Below are positions 46,297 through 55,900 of a DNA stretch of 64,000 nt, piece after piece (within the stretch, counting starts at the first letter, position 1; each line of letters opens with the position of its first letter). The position numbers and the translations under genes are program-made. The DNA is from Flammeovirgaceae bacterium UBA6059. Lineage in GTDB: Bacteria > Bacteroidota > Bacteroidia > Cytophagales > Cyclobacteriaceae. Location: assembly GCA_002435755.1 (NCBI GenBank), contig DIYH01000046.1, forward strand, positions 186,001 to 250,000, written 5' to 3'. The notes beneath the pieces are model-generated. The model was not told the origin of the DNA. It did not search any database and saw only the letters and a list, made by a program, of their open reading frames with translations.

Positions 46297-46426
46297 TCCG
46301 ACATCTGACCTTACATTCAGCTAGCCTAAAAACTCTGTTGTTTTGTTAAATCCTACAACTCGAGTTGAAGTTGTCAGAAGGTTTGCCATGCATTAGCCCT
46401 ATACTTAACACATTTATTCTATCAAT

Positions 46427-46458
46427 AGAGGCAAAAAACAAAAGATTTCCCTTTGTAC
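46427..46458 (+). repeat. 32-bp exact direct repeat, second copy (cyclase 3' end fossil)
   Basis: Identical to 30172-30203. Here it is read in the frame that continues into the membrane protein gene at 46499: RGKKQKISLCTLV followed by EASPLT, with no stop between. The three codons for TLV after the identical part (ACT TTA GTA against ACA TTG GTT) differ only at third positions. A TAA codon in this frame at 46406 ends the similarity upstream. Confidence 0.85.
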
Positions 46459-46498
46459 TTTAGTAGAAGCGTCACCCTTGACTTACGTCATCCACCAA

Positions 46499-47110
46499 AT
46501 GGAAGAAAACCAGCCAAAAAAGAAACTACCTATAGCACTCAGTGAGCTGCAATCACTCATAACCATCTCATACGGGGTGGCGGTGGGCATTGGCATGCTC
46601 TTTCAATACAACAAATACGCGCTCTTTGGTATTAATATTTTTGAGTATGCGGATGTGTTTGACTTCTTGATCGCACCCTTTTCCGATCCTAAAATTCTAC
46701 TCTACACCCTTATTGCCGTTGGAGCCGCAGGTGTTGGTGCCGCAATTGACACGCTATGGAAAACTAAATTACCAAAGTCCTACACCATATTCAGTTTTGG
46801 AATGAACAGGAAGAAATGGTTTCCATATCAGCAGATTGTCCTTTTCATCATGGTAGTAGGTATTTACCTTGATCTTAGTGCAGAAAAATATGCCGAAAAG
46901 GCATTTGAAGAGATCACTCAACAAGCTACTATTACCATTCGATTCAATGATAATGAACAGAAGCAGATATTGATCATTGGTAAAACCAATGAAGTTCTTT
47001 TCGCGAAAGAAGACAACCAAGTAAAAATAATCCCTATCAACTCTCTGGTAAAGGAGTATGAGATTGTATCAGAATCTCCTGCAGATCCAGAGGAACCACC
47101 TACCGAATAA
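46499..47110 (+). CDS. Membrane protein of unknown function
   Basis: A 203-residue protein from the ATG at 46499; a TTG seven codons upstream (46478) is possible. After a basic N-terminus it has three predicted membrane helices (about 20-37, 55-80, 100-120), then a soluble alpha/beta C-terminal domain with ITIRFNDNEQKQILIIGKTNEVLFA, and an acidic, proline-rich tail. No family is recognised. The frame is open upstream through the cyclase-derived repeat, so a longer form cannot be excluded. The 3' end overlaps the convergent OsmC gene by 11 bp. Confidence 0.7.
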   Translation: MEENQPKKKLPIALSELQSLITISYGVAVGIGMLFQYNKYALFGINIFEYADVFDFLIAPFSDPKILLYTLIAVGAAGVGAAIDTLWKTKLPKSYTIFSFGMNRKKWFPYQQIVLFIMVVGIYLDLSAEKYAEKAFEEITQQATITIRFNDNEQKQILIIGKTNEVLFAKEDNQVKIIPINSLVKEYEIVSESPADPEEPPTE

Positions 47111-47510
47111 TCTCGAAGCTATGGGTAAGGTTAGATGACCCCCCCACTGTCGCTCCAACCGAGCAATAGTCCTCGACAGCTAGCTTCACAATACGTTCAG
47201 CTTCCTTTTCCGTTAGGTCAGCAGAGAATATCTGATACTTTACATGAATATCAGTGAATGACCGAGGGTGCTCTTCACGGCGCTTGCCAGTCACCACAGC
47301 TTTAAGATCGCGAAGCTCTTTACGACGCTTCTTCACCATCGATACAAGATCAACAGCCCCGCACGCACCAACAGCTGTCAACAAAAGCTCTGTAGGTGAC
47401 ATAGCTTGTTTATCTTCTTTGAGCATATCTATAGATACTTCATTGCCGGATGCGTTAGTTCCGATGTATTCTTCATCCGCGATGTAAGCGAGATCTACTT
47501 TCATTTCCAT
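47100..47510 (-). CDS. OsmC/Ohr family protein
   Basis: A 136-residue protein with the two active-site cysteines of the family in GACGAVDLVSMVKKRRKEL (the conserved Cys in the helix) and DYCSVGATVGGS. The family includes thiol-dependent peroxidases that reduce organic or fatty acyl hydroperoxides in the cytoplasm. The sequence looks closer to the YhfA-like OsmC subgroup than to Ohr, for which activity is less certain. It lies 4 bp downstream of the membrane gene at 47514 on the same strand, so cotranscription is likely. Confidence 0.9.
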   Translation of the reverse strand: MEMKVDLAYIADEEYIGTNASGNEVSIDMLKEDKQAMSPTELLLTAVGACGAVDLVSMVKKRRKELRDLKAVVTGKRREEHPRSFTDIHVKYQIFSADLTEKEAERIVKLAVEDYCSVGATVGGSSNLTHSFEIIR

Positions 47511-47513
47511 AAT

Positions 47514-48074
47514 CTAAAAATCTTGTTCCTCCACATAAGTCTTAAAATCCTGTAGTACTTCGAGCGCGCTTTCCTCGGCTTGTTTGAAATCATTGACCAA
47601 GACTAACATGGGTAATTTGGTCGCCGACTTATCAAAATAACCGTCTCTGTAAAACTGCTCCGTAACCATGCCGGTCATTTTGTTGATGATACTATAGTAT
47701 TTTTCAATCTCTGTCAGCTTATTGATCATCTCAATAGGTATCAGCGTATGCTTCGAGTCTTCTAACAAAAACTTCCAGCTGGTGAGTTTCAAATCAGGTG
47801 AATAAAAACCCTGTGCCTTAAGTGTAATATCAATCATAGCCAGCGTATCAGACTGATAATAATGATAAAGAGTATCTCGAAACACTTTCTGTCGCTGAAG
47901 CGCATATTCCATTTCTTTGATATTATGATCATTTTCCTGGATAATGGCACTAAGTGACTGTCGAAAATACTTCCTGCTTCTCATATCCTCAACCATTCCA
48001 TTGAGGATCAATGCCAGAAGGATACCGATGACAACCGGAATGATATCAAGCAATAGTTTTTTAAGAGTGGCCAT
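47514..48074 (-). CDS. Small membrane-anchored hypothetical protein (DUF6090-like)
   Basis: A 186-residue protein from the ATG at 48074; the longer open frame would run into the upstream gene. It starts with a basic segment and a single membrane helix (LLLDIIPVVIGILLALILNG), followed by a helical, periplasmic-looking domain with RSRKYFRQSLSAIIQE. This pattern is common in Bacteroidota proteins annotated as DUF6090. Function unknown. It follows the sugar isomerase by 4 bp and precedes the OsmC gene by 3 bp, suggesting one transcript. Confidence 0.72.
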   Translation of the reverse strand: MATLKKLLLDIIPVVIGILLALILNGMVEDMRSRKYFRQSLSAIIQENDHNIKEMEYALQRQKVFRDTLYHYYQSDTLAMIDITLKAQGFYSPDLKLTSWKFLLEDSKHTLIPIEMINKLTEIEKYYSIINKMTGMVTEQFYRDGYFDKSATKLPMLVLVNDFKQAEESALEVLQDFKTYVEEQDF

Positions 48075-48078
48075 TGGA

Positions 48079-48942
48079 TCACACAGTACAGATTTCAATG
48101 GCCTTTTGTAAAGCACCAAGTTTATCCTTCTCTGTGGGGATGAACTCTTGAGCTACGTAACCAGTAAAACCCATATCTGCAATAGCCATCATGATAGCCC
48201 GATAGTTGAGCTCCTGAGTAGCGCCGATCTCATGCCTTCCGGGTACGCCGGCGGTATGATAGTGGGCAAAGTAATCTTTGCGCTTACGCATGGTGGCAAT
48301 AATATCGCCCTCCATAATCTGCATATGGTAGATGTCGTACAATAGCTTAAATCGCTCACTACCGATCTTATCAACAAGGGCACAGGCCCAATCCGAGCTG
48401 TCACATTGATATCCCGGATGATCCACTTTGGTATTGAAGAGTTCCATGCAAATGGTGACCCCTGCTTTTTCCGCTAGCTTGACCATAGGTTCAAGGCCTA
48501 TTGCACAGTTTTCCAGACCTTCCCCATCCGTTAGTCCATTGGTGTTACCAGAAAACACAATAATGTTTGGTAGCCCTGCATCAGCGGCCTTAGTGATCAA
48601 ACGCTCGTAAGCTTTATGCAACCTCGCATGTTGAGTAGGATCATTGAAGCCTTCGGTTAACGAAACACCTTCATAAGTACCCATAGCGCAAATGAGTCCA
48701 TACTTTTTGATAACCGGCCAGTCATCCTCAGTAAGAAGTTCGATCGACTTGATCCCCATATCCACCACTTTCTCACAAAACTCCTCAAGTGGTATATCAT
48801 TGAAGCACCACCGACAGACGGAGTGATTGATCCTACCGGCAACTGGTGAAGAAGTCTTCGCCGACAATTCCGGTAGGCCTGTAACTGAAAGTGCAGCGAT
48901 ACCAGCCATGTTTTTCAAGGCTTCTTTTCTAGTAATGGGCAT
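48079..48942 (-). CDS. Hydroxypyruvate isomerase-like / xylose isomerase-like TIM barrel
   Basis: A 287-residue protein starting at the ATG at 48942 (MPITRKEALKNM). The N-terminus looks like a weak export signal ending near LSAK. The AP-endonuclease-2/xylose isomerase TIM barrel follows, with metal-ligand regions CMELFNTKVDHPGYQCDSS, LLYDIYHMQIMEGD, FAHYHTAGVPGRHEIG and GYVAQEFIPT. These match hydroxypyruvate isomerase-type enzymes, which interconvert hydroxypyruvate and tartronate semialdehyde; the true substrate could be another small sugar. The frame is open to 49062 but overlaps the next gene, so the shorter start is preferred. Confidence 0.85.
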   Translation of the reverse strand: MPITRKEALKNMAGIAALSVTGLPELSAKTSSPVAGRINHSVCRWCFNDIPLEEFCEKVVDMGIKSIELLTEDDWPVIKKYGLICAMGTYEGVSLTEGFNDPTQHARLHKAYERLITKAADAGLPNIIVFSGNTNGLTDGEGLENCAIGLEPMVKLAEKAGVTICMELFNTKVDHPGYQCDSSDWACALVDKIGSERFKLLYDIYHMQIMEGDIIATMRKRKDYFAHYHTAGVPGRHEIGATQELNYRAIMMAIADMGFTGYVAQEFIPTEKDKLGALQKAIEICTV

Positions 48943-49040
48943 AGAGTAAGGGTTTGGAGCTAAAATAGTGATTTGATGAGATTGGCGTACAAGGAACTTT
49001 AGAAAGATTATGCATGTCAATCTATAACACAATGAAGTCT

Positions 49041-49760
49041 TTATTCCAACGCCACGTAACACAATCCCTCTACCAAACCATTGGGGTTAGGATCGGTGTT
49101 ACTAAATACGATGGGCAAGGAATTGCAATCTCCGGTGGTAGGCATATCAGGAGGTCCTGGTGGCAAGTCGATACAACTATGGATAGACAAGTGTAGGTGT
49201 GGTACTCCTCCGGTATTACCTGAATCTCCGCTCAAGGCAATAGTATCGCCCTGAGTTACCACATCTCCAACCTCCACCAAAACACCATTTCTGGTAAGGT
49301 GTAAATAGGCAGCTACACTTCCATCATTATGCTCGATCATGACAATATTCATTTTCTCTCTGTCGCCATCATTGTTATCATCGACCGCATGTGTGACCAC
49401 CCCTCCCCTTACCGCCACTATTGTACGACCAATGTCCATGTTAAAATCGTAACCATATCGCCATTGGCCCATATGCGATCCTTGAGTATTGTTACCTTGA
49501 CCCACCCGATAAGCTGCTCCAATTGGATAAGGAAGTATGTAAGGAGAGTTTTGCCAACTTGGAAAATTCGTGGTGCTATCGTAGGACAGGTCTCTCGTCA
49601 GAGAAAAGCAGGGTTGGAGGTGATGTTCATTTGAAGGCACCTCAACATCGGTATCAGGTTCATCTTTCAAGTCCGCCTCAGCATCGTCCTTACAACTCAT
49701 GAGACAGGCTAATAGCAAACAAGTCATACATACAATAGAATAATTCCCAAGTCTCGTCAT
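49041..49760 (-). CDS. M23 (LytM) family metallopeptidase lipoprotein
   Basis: A 239-residue lipoprotein with lipobox LMSC (C near 23) and an acidic linker. The M23 domain shows SHMGQWRYGYDFNMDIG, where H and D lie nine residues apart rather than in the short HxxxD form, and HLHLSIH with the HxH zinc ligands. I recall a subgroup of M23 proteins with this SH-x8-D arrangement, so activity is plausible. Substrates of M23 proteins are peptidoglycan cross-links. The terminal domain is followed by a short Cys-containing tail. Confidence 0.85.
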   Translation of the reverse strand: MTRLGNYSIVCMTCLLLACLMSCKDDAEADLKDEPDTDVEVPSNEHHLQPCFSLTRDLSYDSTTNFPSWQNSPYILPYPIGAAYRVGQGNNTQGSHMGQWRYGYDFNMDIGRTIVAVRGGVVTHAVDDNNDGDREKMNIVMIEHNDGSVAAYLHLTRNGVLVEVGDVVTQGDTIALSGDSGNTGGVPHLHLSIHSCIDLPPGPPDMPTTGDCNSLPIVFSNTDPNPNGLVEGLCYVALE

Positions 49761-50136
49761 ACGATATCCAGCCGTTTAATCACATCAAGTTATTAATATC
49801 TACATTACGGGACTATGCTCGACTCCATATTGATTCAAGGCCGTTGATTCTCTAAGATCATCTTTTTCATAGGTGAAATGATAAGGCATTTAGGGTACCG
49901 GAAAATTTTGCTTAATGGAGCTGTATCGAGTCCATGTGACAATGATGAAAAGCATGACTTCTTAACTCATCTATACTAGAAAACACCATTACCCTGATAC
50001 TAGATCTTACACGGCTAACTATCTAACAATCAAATAGATTGATTCCGTTTAAAGCCGTTTAACCATTACTCAGTAGCTAAGCCGTATTCCGCGCCACTGG
50101 ATAGACAATAGTATATAAATAACAATAGATGGTCAG
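49761..50136. other. Intergenic stretch without recognised gene
   Basis: Reading frames are short on both strands and no tRNA, terminator or strong promoter motif was recognised. It separates the M23 lipoprotein start from the 3' end of the cytochrome gene and should contain the promoter of the former. Confidence 0.5.
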
Positions 50137-50592
50137 TTAGTCAACTCCTTTGTCTTTCTCACCGAGTTGTTCCATATCATTGTTACGTAGAAACTCCAAC
50201 ACCGCCCTTGTCTCTGAAACGCTGAGCTCGGGATCTGGCATTACACGCTTATGCTTTCTGAGGAGATCTGCCGCTACAGGATCATGCTTCAGCATTTCAT
50301 CCACATTGACGATCATGTTCATGATCCAAACCGGGGACCTTCTGTTGGTCACGCCGGCGAGAGCTGGTACTATAAACTGTGCTGTATCCAGCGTATGACA
50401 CCTCGAGCATTTGCTGGTAAAAATTTTTGTGCCTTGAGCAATCAGTTGCTGGTCTAATGGATCGGTTAGTTCAACGAATCCAACCAGACTTTTTTCTTCA
50501 CTGGTCTCGGTGGTTTGTACATCTTTCTTTTCGGTACCGCAGGCATAAAGGATGACGAAGGAAAGGATTAAAAGTAGGGTTAATGGTCTCAT
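50137..50592 (-). CDS. Monohaem c-type cytochrome lipoprotein
   Basis: A 151-residue protein. The lipobox is LYAC (C near 18). One CSRCH haem-binding motif lies near residue 60, followed by FIVPALAGVTNRRSPVWIMNMI and an axial Met in RVMPDPELS. This is a periplasmic class I cytochrome c anchored by lipid. The PDPELSVSETRAVLEFLR ending is typical of small electron shuttles in Bacteroidota. It stands alone here, so its redox partner is unknown. Confidence 0.92.
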   Translation of the reverse strand: MRPLTLLLILSFVILYACGTEKKDVQTTETSEEKSLVGFVELTDPLDQQLIAQGTKIFTSKCSRCHTLDTAQFIVPALAGVTNRRSPVWIMNMIVNVDEMLKHDPVAADLLRKHKRVMPDPELSVSETRAVLEFLRNNDMEQLGEKDKGVD

Positions 50593-50861
50593 GATAACGT
50601 TGTTTAGGGCTACTCATTTGTAGCCACAATATAGACCCAATGCACCCTCATTCAGAATGTCATGCTTCTCAAATTGAGATGAGATTTATCATGATTCAGA
50701 TGTGTTTGAATACGATTATGGCTTTTTCCGGGCGCCATGAACTCTATTGATTACTTGTCCAAAGGTTCTGGAAATATGAGTATCTACTTCTATCCATTAT
50801 CTATTCAAAGTTGCCACTAAAGTTCTTCCAAGCTTTATCCGTACATCAGGAAAATCTCAAA

Positions 50862-52598
50862 TCACATTTGAGAAATGGACCTTAAGTAGTTTTCACTTAC
50901 TTCCTTTAGATCACTCATGAGTACAGGTTTGGAGAGGTAGGCATTCATGCCGGCAGCCCTACATTCATCCTTAGTTTCCTGAAAAGCACTGGCCGTTAGT
51001 GCTATGATATATGGCTGATGAACATCCTCCGCTGCTCTCACGTTGCGGGTTGTAACTAATCCATCTTGTCCCGGCATTTGCAAATCCATGAATACAAGAT
51101 CAAAGGGTCTGCTTATCATTAGCTTTTCGGCTGCATAACCGTCCTCGACCAAAGTGACAGATGCGTTCATTTGCTCCAGCATCTTCATGATGACCATCTG
51201 GTTGATCTTATTATCCTCTACCACCAAAGTTGCGTAATCTGTCAAATCCACAAAGTTCGATACGCTCTTATCCATACTCTGCATAGGATCGTGCAAACCA
51301 AACCGAGCAGTAAAGTAAAACTTACTTCCAGTGCCTACCTCGCTCTCAACCCAAATCACTCCACCCATTAACTCAACCAGACTTTTGCAAATGGCAAGTC
51401 CCAATCCAGCTCCATTCTTTTCTCTGTTTCTGGCAGAATTGACTTGGTAGAAACGATCAAAAAGGAACCCTTGTTTCTCTACAGGTATACCTGGACCAGT
51501 ATCCTGAATCACAAATTGTAGTTCGATGTTTTGGTCTGTTTTTGAAACCACACTTACCCTGAGCGTGATTCCGCCTTCCTTTGTGAACTTGATAGCATTG
51601 TTAAGCAGGTTGCTCAATATTTGTTCAAGCCTGTTTCTGTCTCCATTCAGGTATAATGGCACCTCATCATCAACAATCGCCGAACAGCTAACCGGTCTAT
51701 CCTTTATTTCTGTTCGAGTGATATTGAGACTATTTCGAATGGAACCTCTCAGTCTAAACTCTTTAGACTCTAACTCTATCTGATTGGCTTCCAGCTTTGT
51801 AATATCTAGCACATCACTGATGATGGAGTTCAATAAACGTCCACTGGCCCTGATCGTACGCAGGTATTCCTCAAAATCTTCCCGACTCTGGGCAGTCTTC
51901 AAAAGCTCACTTATGCCTACAATACCATTTAAGGGAGTTCTGATTTCATGACTAATATTGGCCAGGAAGTCAGTCTGCAGCTGATTGTATCGCACCGCTT
52001 CATTTTTTGCTTCCACCACCTTCCGATTTGTCGTGATCTGATTTTTTAGTATCACTCTCATAAGCAGACCTGTGATCGCAAATGAGATCAAAATGTGAAA
52101 AAGGTTGCTACTCTCTACTAAGTCGGAACTCAAGTTCACCGCAAAGAAATACTGTCGTGGCAACAAGAAATTACTTGCAATACACACCGCTACGAATATC
52201 AGTCCAAGTACAAAAGGCTTCCTCTCTTTCGACAGGTCAAAAAAATAAGCAAAACAGAAGACCAGAGGAAAATAGGATGACATCACAGCATAATCAACAT
52301 TGAAGACATGATAGGTAATAGTAATGCTCAAGGTGTTCAGTCCAATTAATAAAGCTTTAGCCCACCCATAATGATGTATGGCATTAAGCCAAAGGGCGGT
52401 AACAGTAAGAATGATCATGGTACCGGCAAGGAACATCGAAAACCATTGCTGATAGGCTACTCCGTAACCGATATAAAAGAAGTATGCTAAAAGTGGAAGA
52501 AGGGCAATCCAGTTGGTCAAACGAATCTGCTGCGCTGATTCGAAAGGCATCTCGGAAGTTACCCCTAATTGGATAACATGTTTAAATGGATTGATCAA
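50862..52598 (-). CDS. Membrane hybrid histidine kinase with C-terminal receiver
   Basis: A 578-residue sensor. Six or so membrane helices (about 28-190) carry no recognised sensor domain. The HisKA domain has the phosphorylated His in LANISHEIRTPLNGIVG (about 215). The ATPase domain has NLLNNAIKFTKEGG, DTGPGIP and GAGLGLAICKSLVELMGG. The receiver domain (about 455-575) has its phosphorylated Asp in FMDLQMPGQDG and the conserved Lys in LSKPV. There is no DNA-binding output, so phosphate must pass to another protein. No cognate regulator is adjacent. Confidence 0.94.
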   Translation of the reverse strand: MINPFKHVIQLGVTSEMPFESAQQIRLTNWIALLPLLAYFFYIGYGVAYQQWFSMFLAGTMIILTVTALWLNAIHHYGWAKALLIGLNTLSITITYHVFNVDYAVMSSYFPLVFCFAYFFDLSKERKPFVLGLIFVAVCIASNFLLPRQYFFAVNLSSDLVESSNLFHILISFAITGLLMRVILKNQITTNRKVVEAKNEAVRYNQLQTDFLANISHEIRTPLNGIVGISELLKTAQSREDFEEYLRTIRASGRLLNSIISDVLDITKLEANQIELESKEFRLRGSIRNSLNITRTEIKDRPVSCSAIVDDEVPLYLNGDRNRLEQILSNLLNNAIKFTKEGGITLRVSVVSKTDQNIELQFVIQDTGPGIPVEKQGFLFDRFYQVNSARNREKNGAGLGLAICKSLVELMGGVIWVESEVGTGSKFYFTARFGLHDPMQSMDKSVSNFVDLTDYATLVVEDNKINQMVIMKMLEQMNASVTLVEDGYAAEKLMISRPFDLVFMDLQMPGQDGLVTTRNVRAAEDVHQPYIIALTASAFQETKDECRAAGMNAYLSKPVLMSDLKEVSENYLRSISQM

Positions 52599-52962
52599 TT
52601 GTAGCTGGTTGATTTAAATCAATCTTACGAACCTTCGAAAATAATCATATTCTATTGAAATGAAACCGACACTTCACAAGAGGACAACCCAAAATGACCT
52701 CAGAAGTTTTACCCATACAAGCTGCCTCAGAATTGAGATACATCATATTGTATAAGGTTTAATCACTGATGACTCTCAAAATTGGACGGGCTCTATCACT
52801 TTTTGAGTGATGAGCATCACAGCGTTTAGAACAAGAAGCAAGCAAACTCGAGAGCAATTGCCAATCTAAGAATCAGGTATTATAAGGAAAAGTGCACTGC
52901 CCCATTGATTTGTACAAGCGATCATGCCTTGAAACAATATATCCTCATTGAGCGAAAGTAAA
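52599..52962. other. Intergenic stretch without recognised gene
   Basis: No coding frame or RNA gene was recognised. A small hairpin ATCACT-TTTTG-AGTGAT at 52795-52811 has no T-run. The stretch lies between the start of the histidine kinase gene and the end of icmF. Confidence 0.5.
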
Positions 52963-55900
52963 CTACATATTCCTCCGATACTGCCCTCCTACCTCAAACA
53001 TCGCATGGGTGATCTGACCAAGAGAACAGTATTTAGTCACTTCCATCAGTGATTCGAAGATATTGCCGTTCTGTATAGCTGTCTCCTGAAGAAGCTTGAG
53101 CAGCCCTTCACTCTTGCTACTACTGGATTCTTTCAAGCTATTAAGGTTCGAGATTTGCTGTTCCTTTTCCTCTTTTGTAGCCCTGATCACCTCTCCAGGG
53201 ATTACCGTTGGACTGCCTTTGGAGCTAAGGAAAGTATTAACTCCTATGATAGGGAATTCACCTATGTGCTTCAATGTCTCATAGTAAAGGCTTTCCTCCT
53301 GGATCTTATTGCGTTGGTACATTGTCTCCATAGCACCAAGTACCCCACCTCGCTCAGTGATCCTGTCAAATTCAGCCAATACCGCTTCTTCTACTAAATC
53401 AGTGAGCTCTTCAATAATGAAAGAACCTTGCAGCGGGTTTTCATTTTTGGCCAGACCCAGCTCTTTGTTAATGATCAATTGGATCGCCATGGCTCGGCGA
53501 ACACTGTCCTCTGTAGGTGTGGTGATCGCTTCATCGTAAGCATTGGTATGCAGCGAGTTACAGTTGTCATAGATCGCATACAATGCCTGGAGCGTCGTAC
53601 GAATATCATTAAAATCGATCTCCTGGGCATGTAGTGATCGTCCACTCGTTTGGATGTGATACTTCAGCTTTTGAGATCTCTCGTCAGCACCATACTTCTG
53701 CTTCATTGCCTTAGCCCAGATCCTTCGTGCTACCCGACCAATTACTGAATACTCAGGATCGATACCATTAGAAAAGAAGAAACTCAGGTTAGGAGCAAAC
53801 TTGTTGATGTCCATTCCTCGAGAGGCATAGTATTCCACGAATGTGAAACCATTTGATAAGGTAAAAGCCAGCTGCGAGATGGGGTTGGCTCCCGCTTCAG
53901 CAATGTGATAACCTGAGATAGACACAGAATAAAAGTTGCGAATCAAATGATCTATAAAGTACTGCTGCATGTCACCTTGAACTCTCAAGGAGAACTCGGT
54001 GGAGAAGATACAAGTGTTTTGTGCCTGATCTTCCTTAAGTATATCCGCTTGTACCGTCCCACGTACCTTAGTTAGGGTTTCGGACTTTATCTTATCATAT
54101 ACCTCAGTCGGAAGGACTTGGTCCCCGGTCACTCCTAATAACATCAAGCCCAGGCCATCATTGCCTTCTGGTAGGTCACCTTGATAAACCGGACGATCTG
54201 TTCCTTTTTCGTTGTAGAGACCAACAATTTTCTGTTCGACTTCTTCCTGAAGCCCATTTTCTCTGATGTAAAGTTCACATTGCTGATCAATTGCAGCATT
54301 CATGAAAAATGCACAAATGGTGGCTGATGGGCCGTTGATCGTCATGGAGACCGAAGTGGTAGGTTCCGCAAGATTGAAGCCGCTGTACAGCTTCTTCGCG
54401 TCATCAAGGCTGCACACACTAACACCTGAATTACCAATCTTACCATAGATATCAGGACGGTAATCCGGGTCTTCGCCATAGAGTGTTACTGAGTCAAAAG
54501 CTGTACTCAAGCGAGCAGCAGGCAATCCCTTGCTCACATAATGAAAGCGCTTATTCGTACGTTCAGGACCACCTTCCCCAGCAAACATTCTGGTAGGATC
54601 TTCCCCCTCTCTTTTGAATGGGAATACACCAGAAGCGAACGGAAACTCCCCTGGCACATTTTCCTGCAATGACCACTTGAGCAGGTCCCCCCAAGCCTCG
54701 TATTTGGGTAGACTGATCTTCGGAATACGCGTGTGTGAGAGGGATTTTGTAGAAGTAGCTACAGAAATCGATTTGCCTCGCACCTCATACGTAAATGTAT
54801 CGCCACTGTACTTATCGATCTTCTCTGGCCAGCTGTCAATCAATTGCTTGTTTCTAGGATCAAGATCGAGGGCTATTTCATCGTAGAGTTGCTGTAGTTT
54901 GTCTTTCGGCTCCACCTCCGATTTCATGGTTGACTCGTCTAACGCCTCGATGGACTTTTTTACTGCGTACAGTCGCTGTGCTACCTCTCTCTGCTTGTCT
55001 ACCCACTGATCATACTCGCGGATTGCATCTGCGATTTCCGATAGGTATCTCGTACGGTTAGGTGGGATGATGAAGATCTTTTCAGATAGCTCTCCGGTAG
55101 GTGAGAATCTCGATTCTAACGTTGCGCCCGTGCGCTCATTGACCTTGTCGATAATCGCCCGGTAGAGACTGTTCATACCTGGATCGTTGAACTGTGAAGC
55201 TATCGTGCCATAGATAGGCAGATCATCATCAGCTGCATCCCAGAGGTCATTGTTGCGCTTATACTGCTTCTTCACATCGCGTAGAGCATCAAGTGCACCG
55301 CGTTTGTCAAACTTGTTGATAGCTACGATATCAGCAAAATCAAGCATATCGATCTTTTCAAGCTGAGTAGCTGCACCAAACTCTGGGGTCATCACATAGA
55401 GCGAAACGTCGGAGTGGTCGGTGATCTCTGTATCAGACTGTCCGATACCGGAAGTCTCCAATATGATCAGGTCGTAATTAGCTGCCTTCACAATGTCGAT
55501 TGCGTCCTGTACGTATTTTGACAGTGCCAGATTCGACTGTCTTGTCGCTAGCGACCTCATATAGACCCTTGGATTATCGATCGCATTCATTCGGATACGG
55601 TCTCCGAGCAGTGCTCCTCCAGTCTTGCGTTTTGAGGGATCCACAGAAATGATCGCAATGGTCTTGTCATCAAAATCTAATAAAAAGCGTCTGACCAGCT
55701 CATCTACCAGTGATGACTTGCCGGCACCACCCGTGCCCGTGATGCCTAGTATCGGGGTAGCAGTTTTAGCAGAAATACCCTTTACCATCTGCAGCATATC
55801 AGAGGATTGGTCCGGGTAGTTTTCCGCAGCTGAGATCAATCTGGCCAATGCCTTTGGTGTCCGTTGTGGTAGCTGATCAAGCTGCCCATTGAGCGACTGA

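Noticed and set aside
46356..46367. Perfect palindrome CAACTCGAGTTG after the 7TM-LuxR gene
   Set aside because: It is a single site, not followed by a T-run and with no repeat near the promoters it might control. Kept only as a note.
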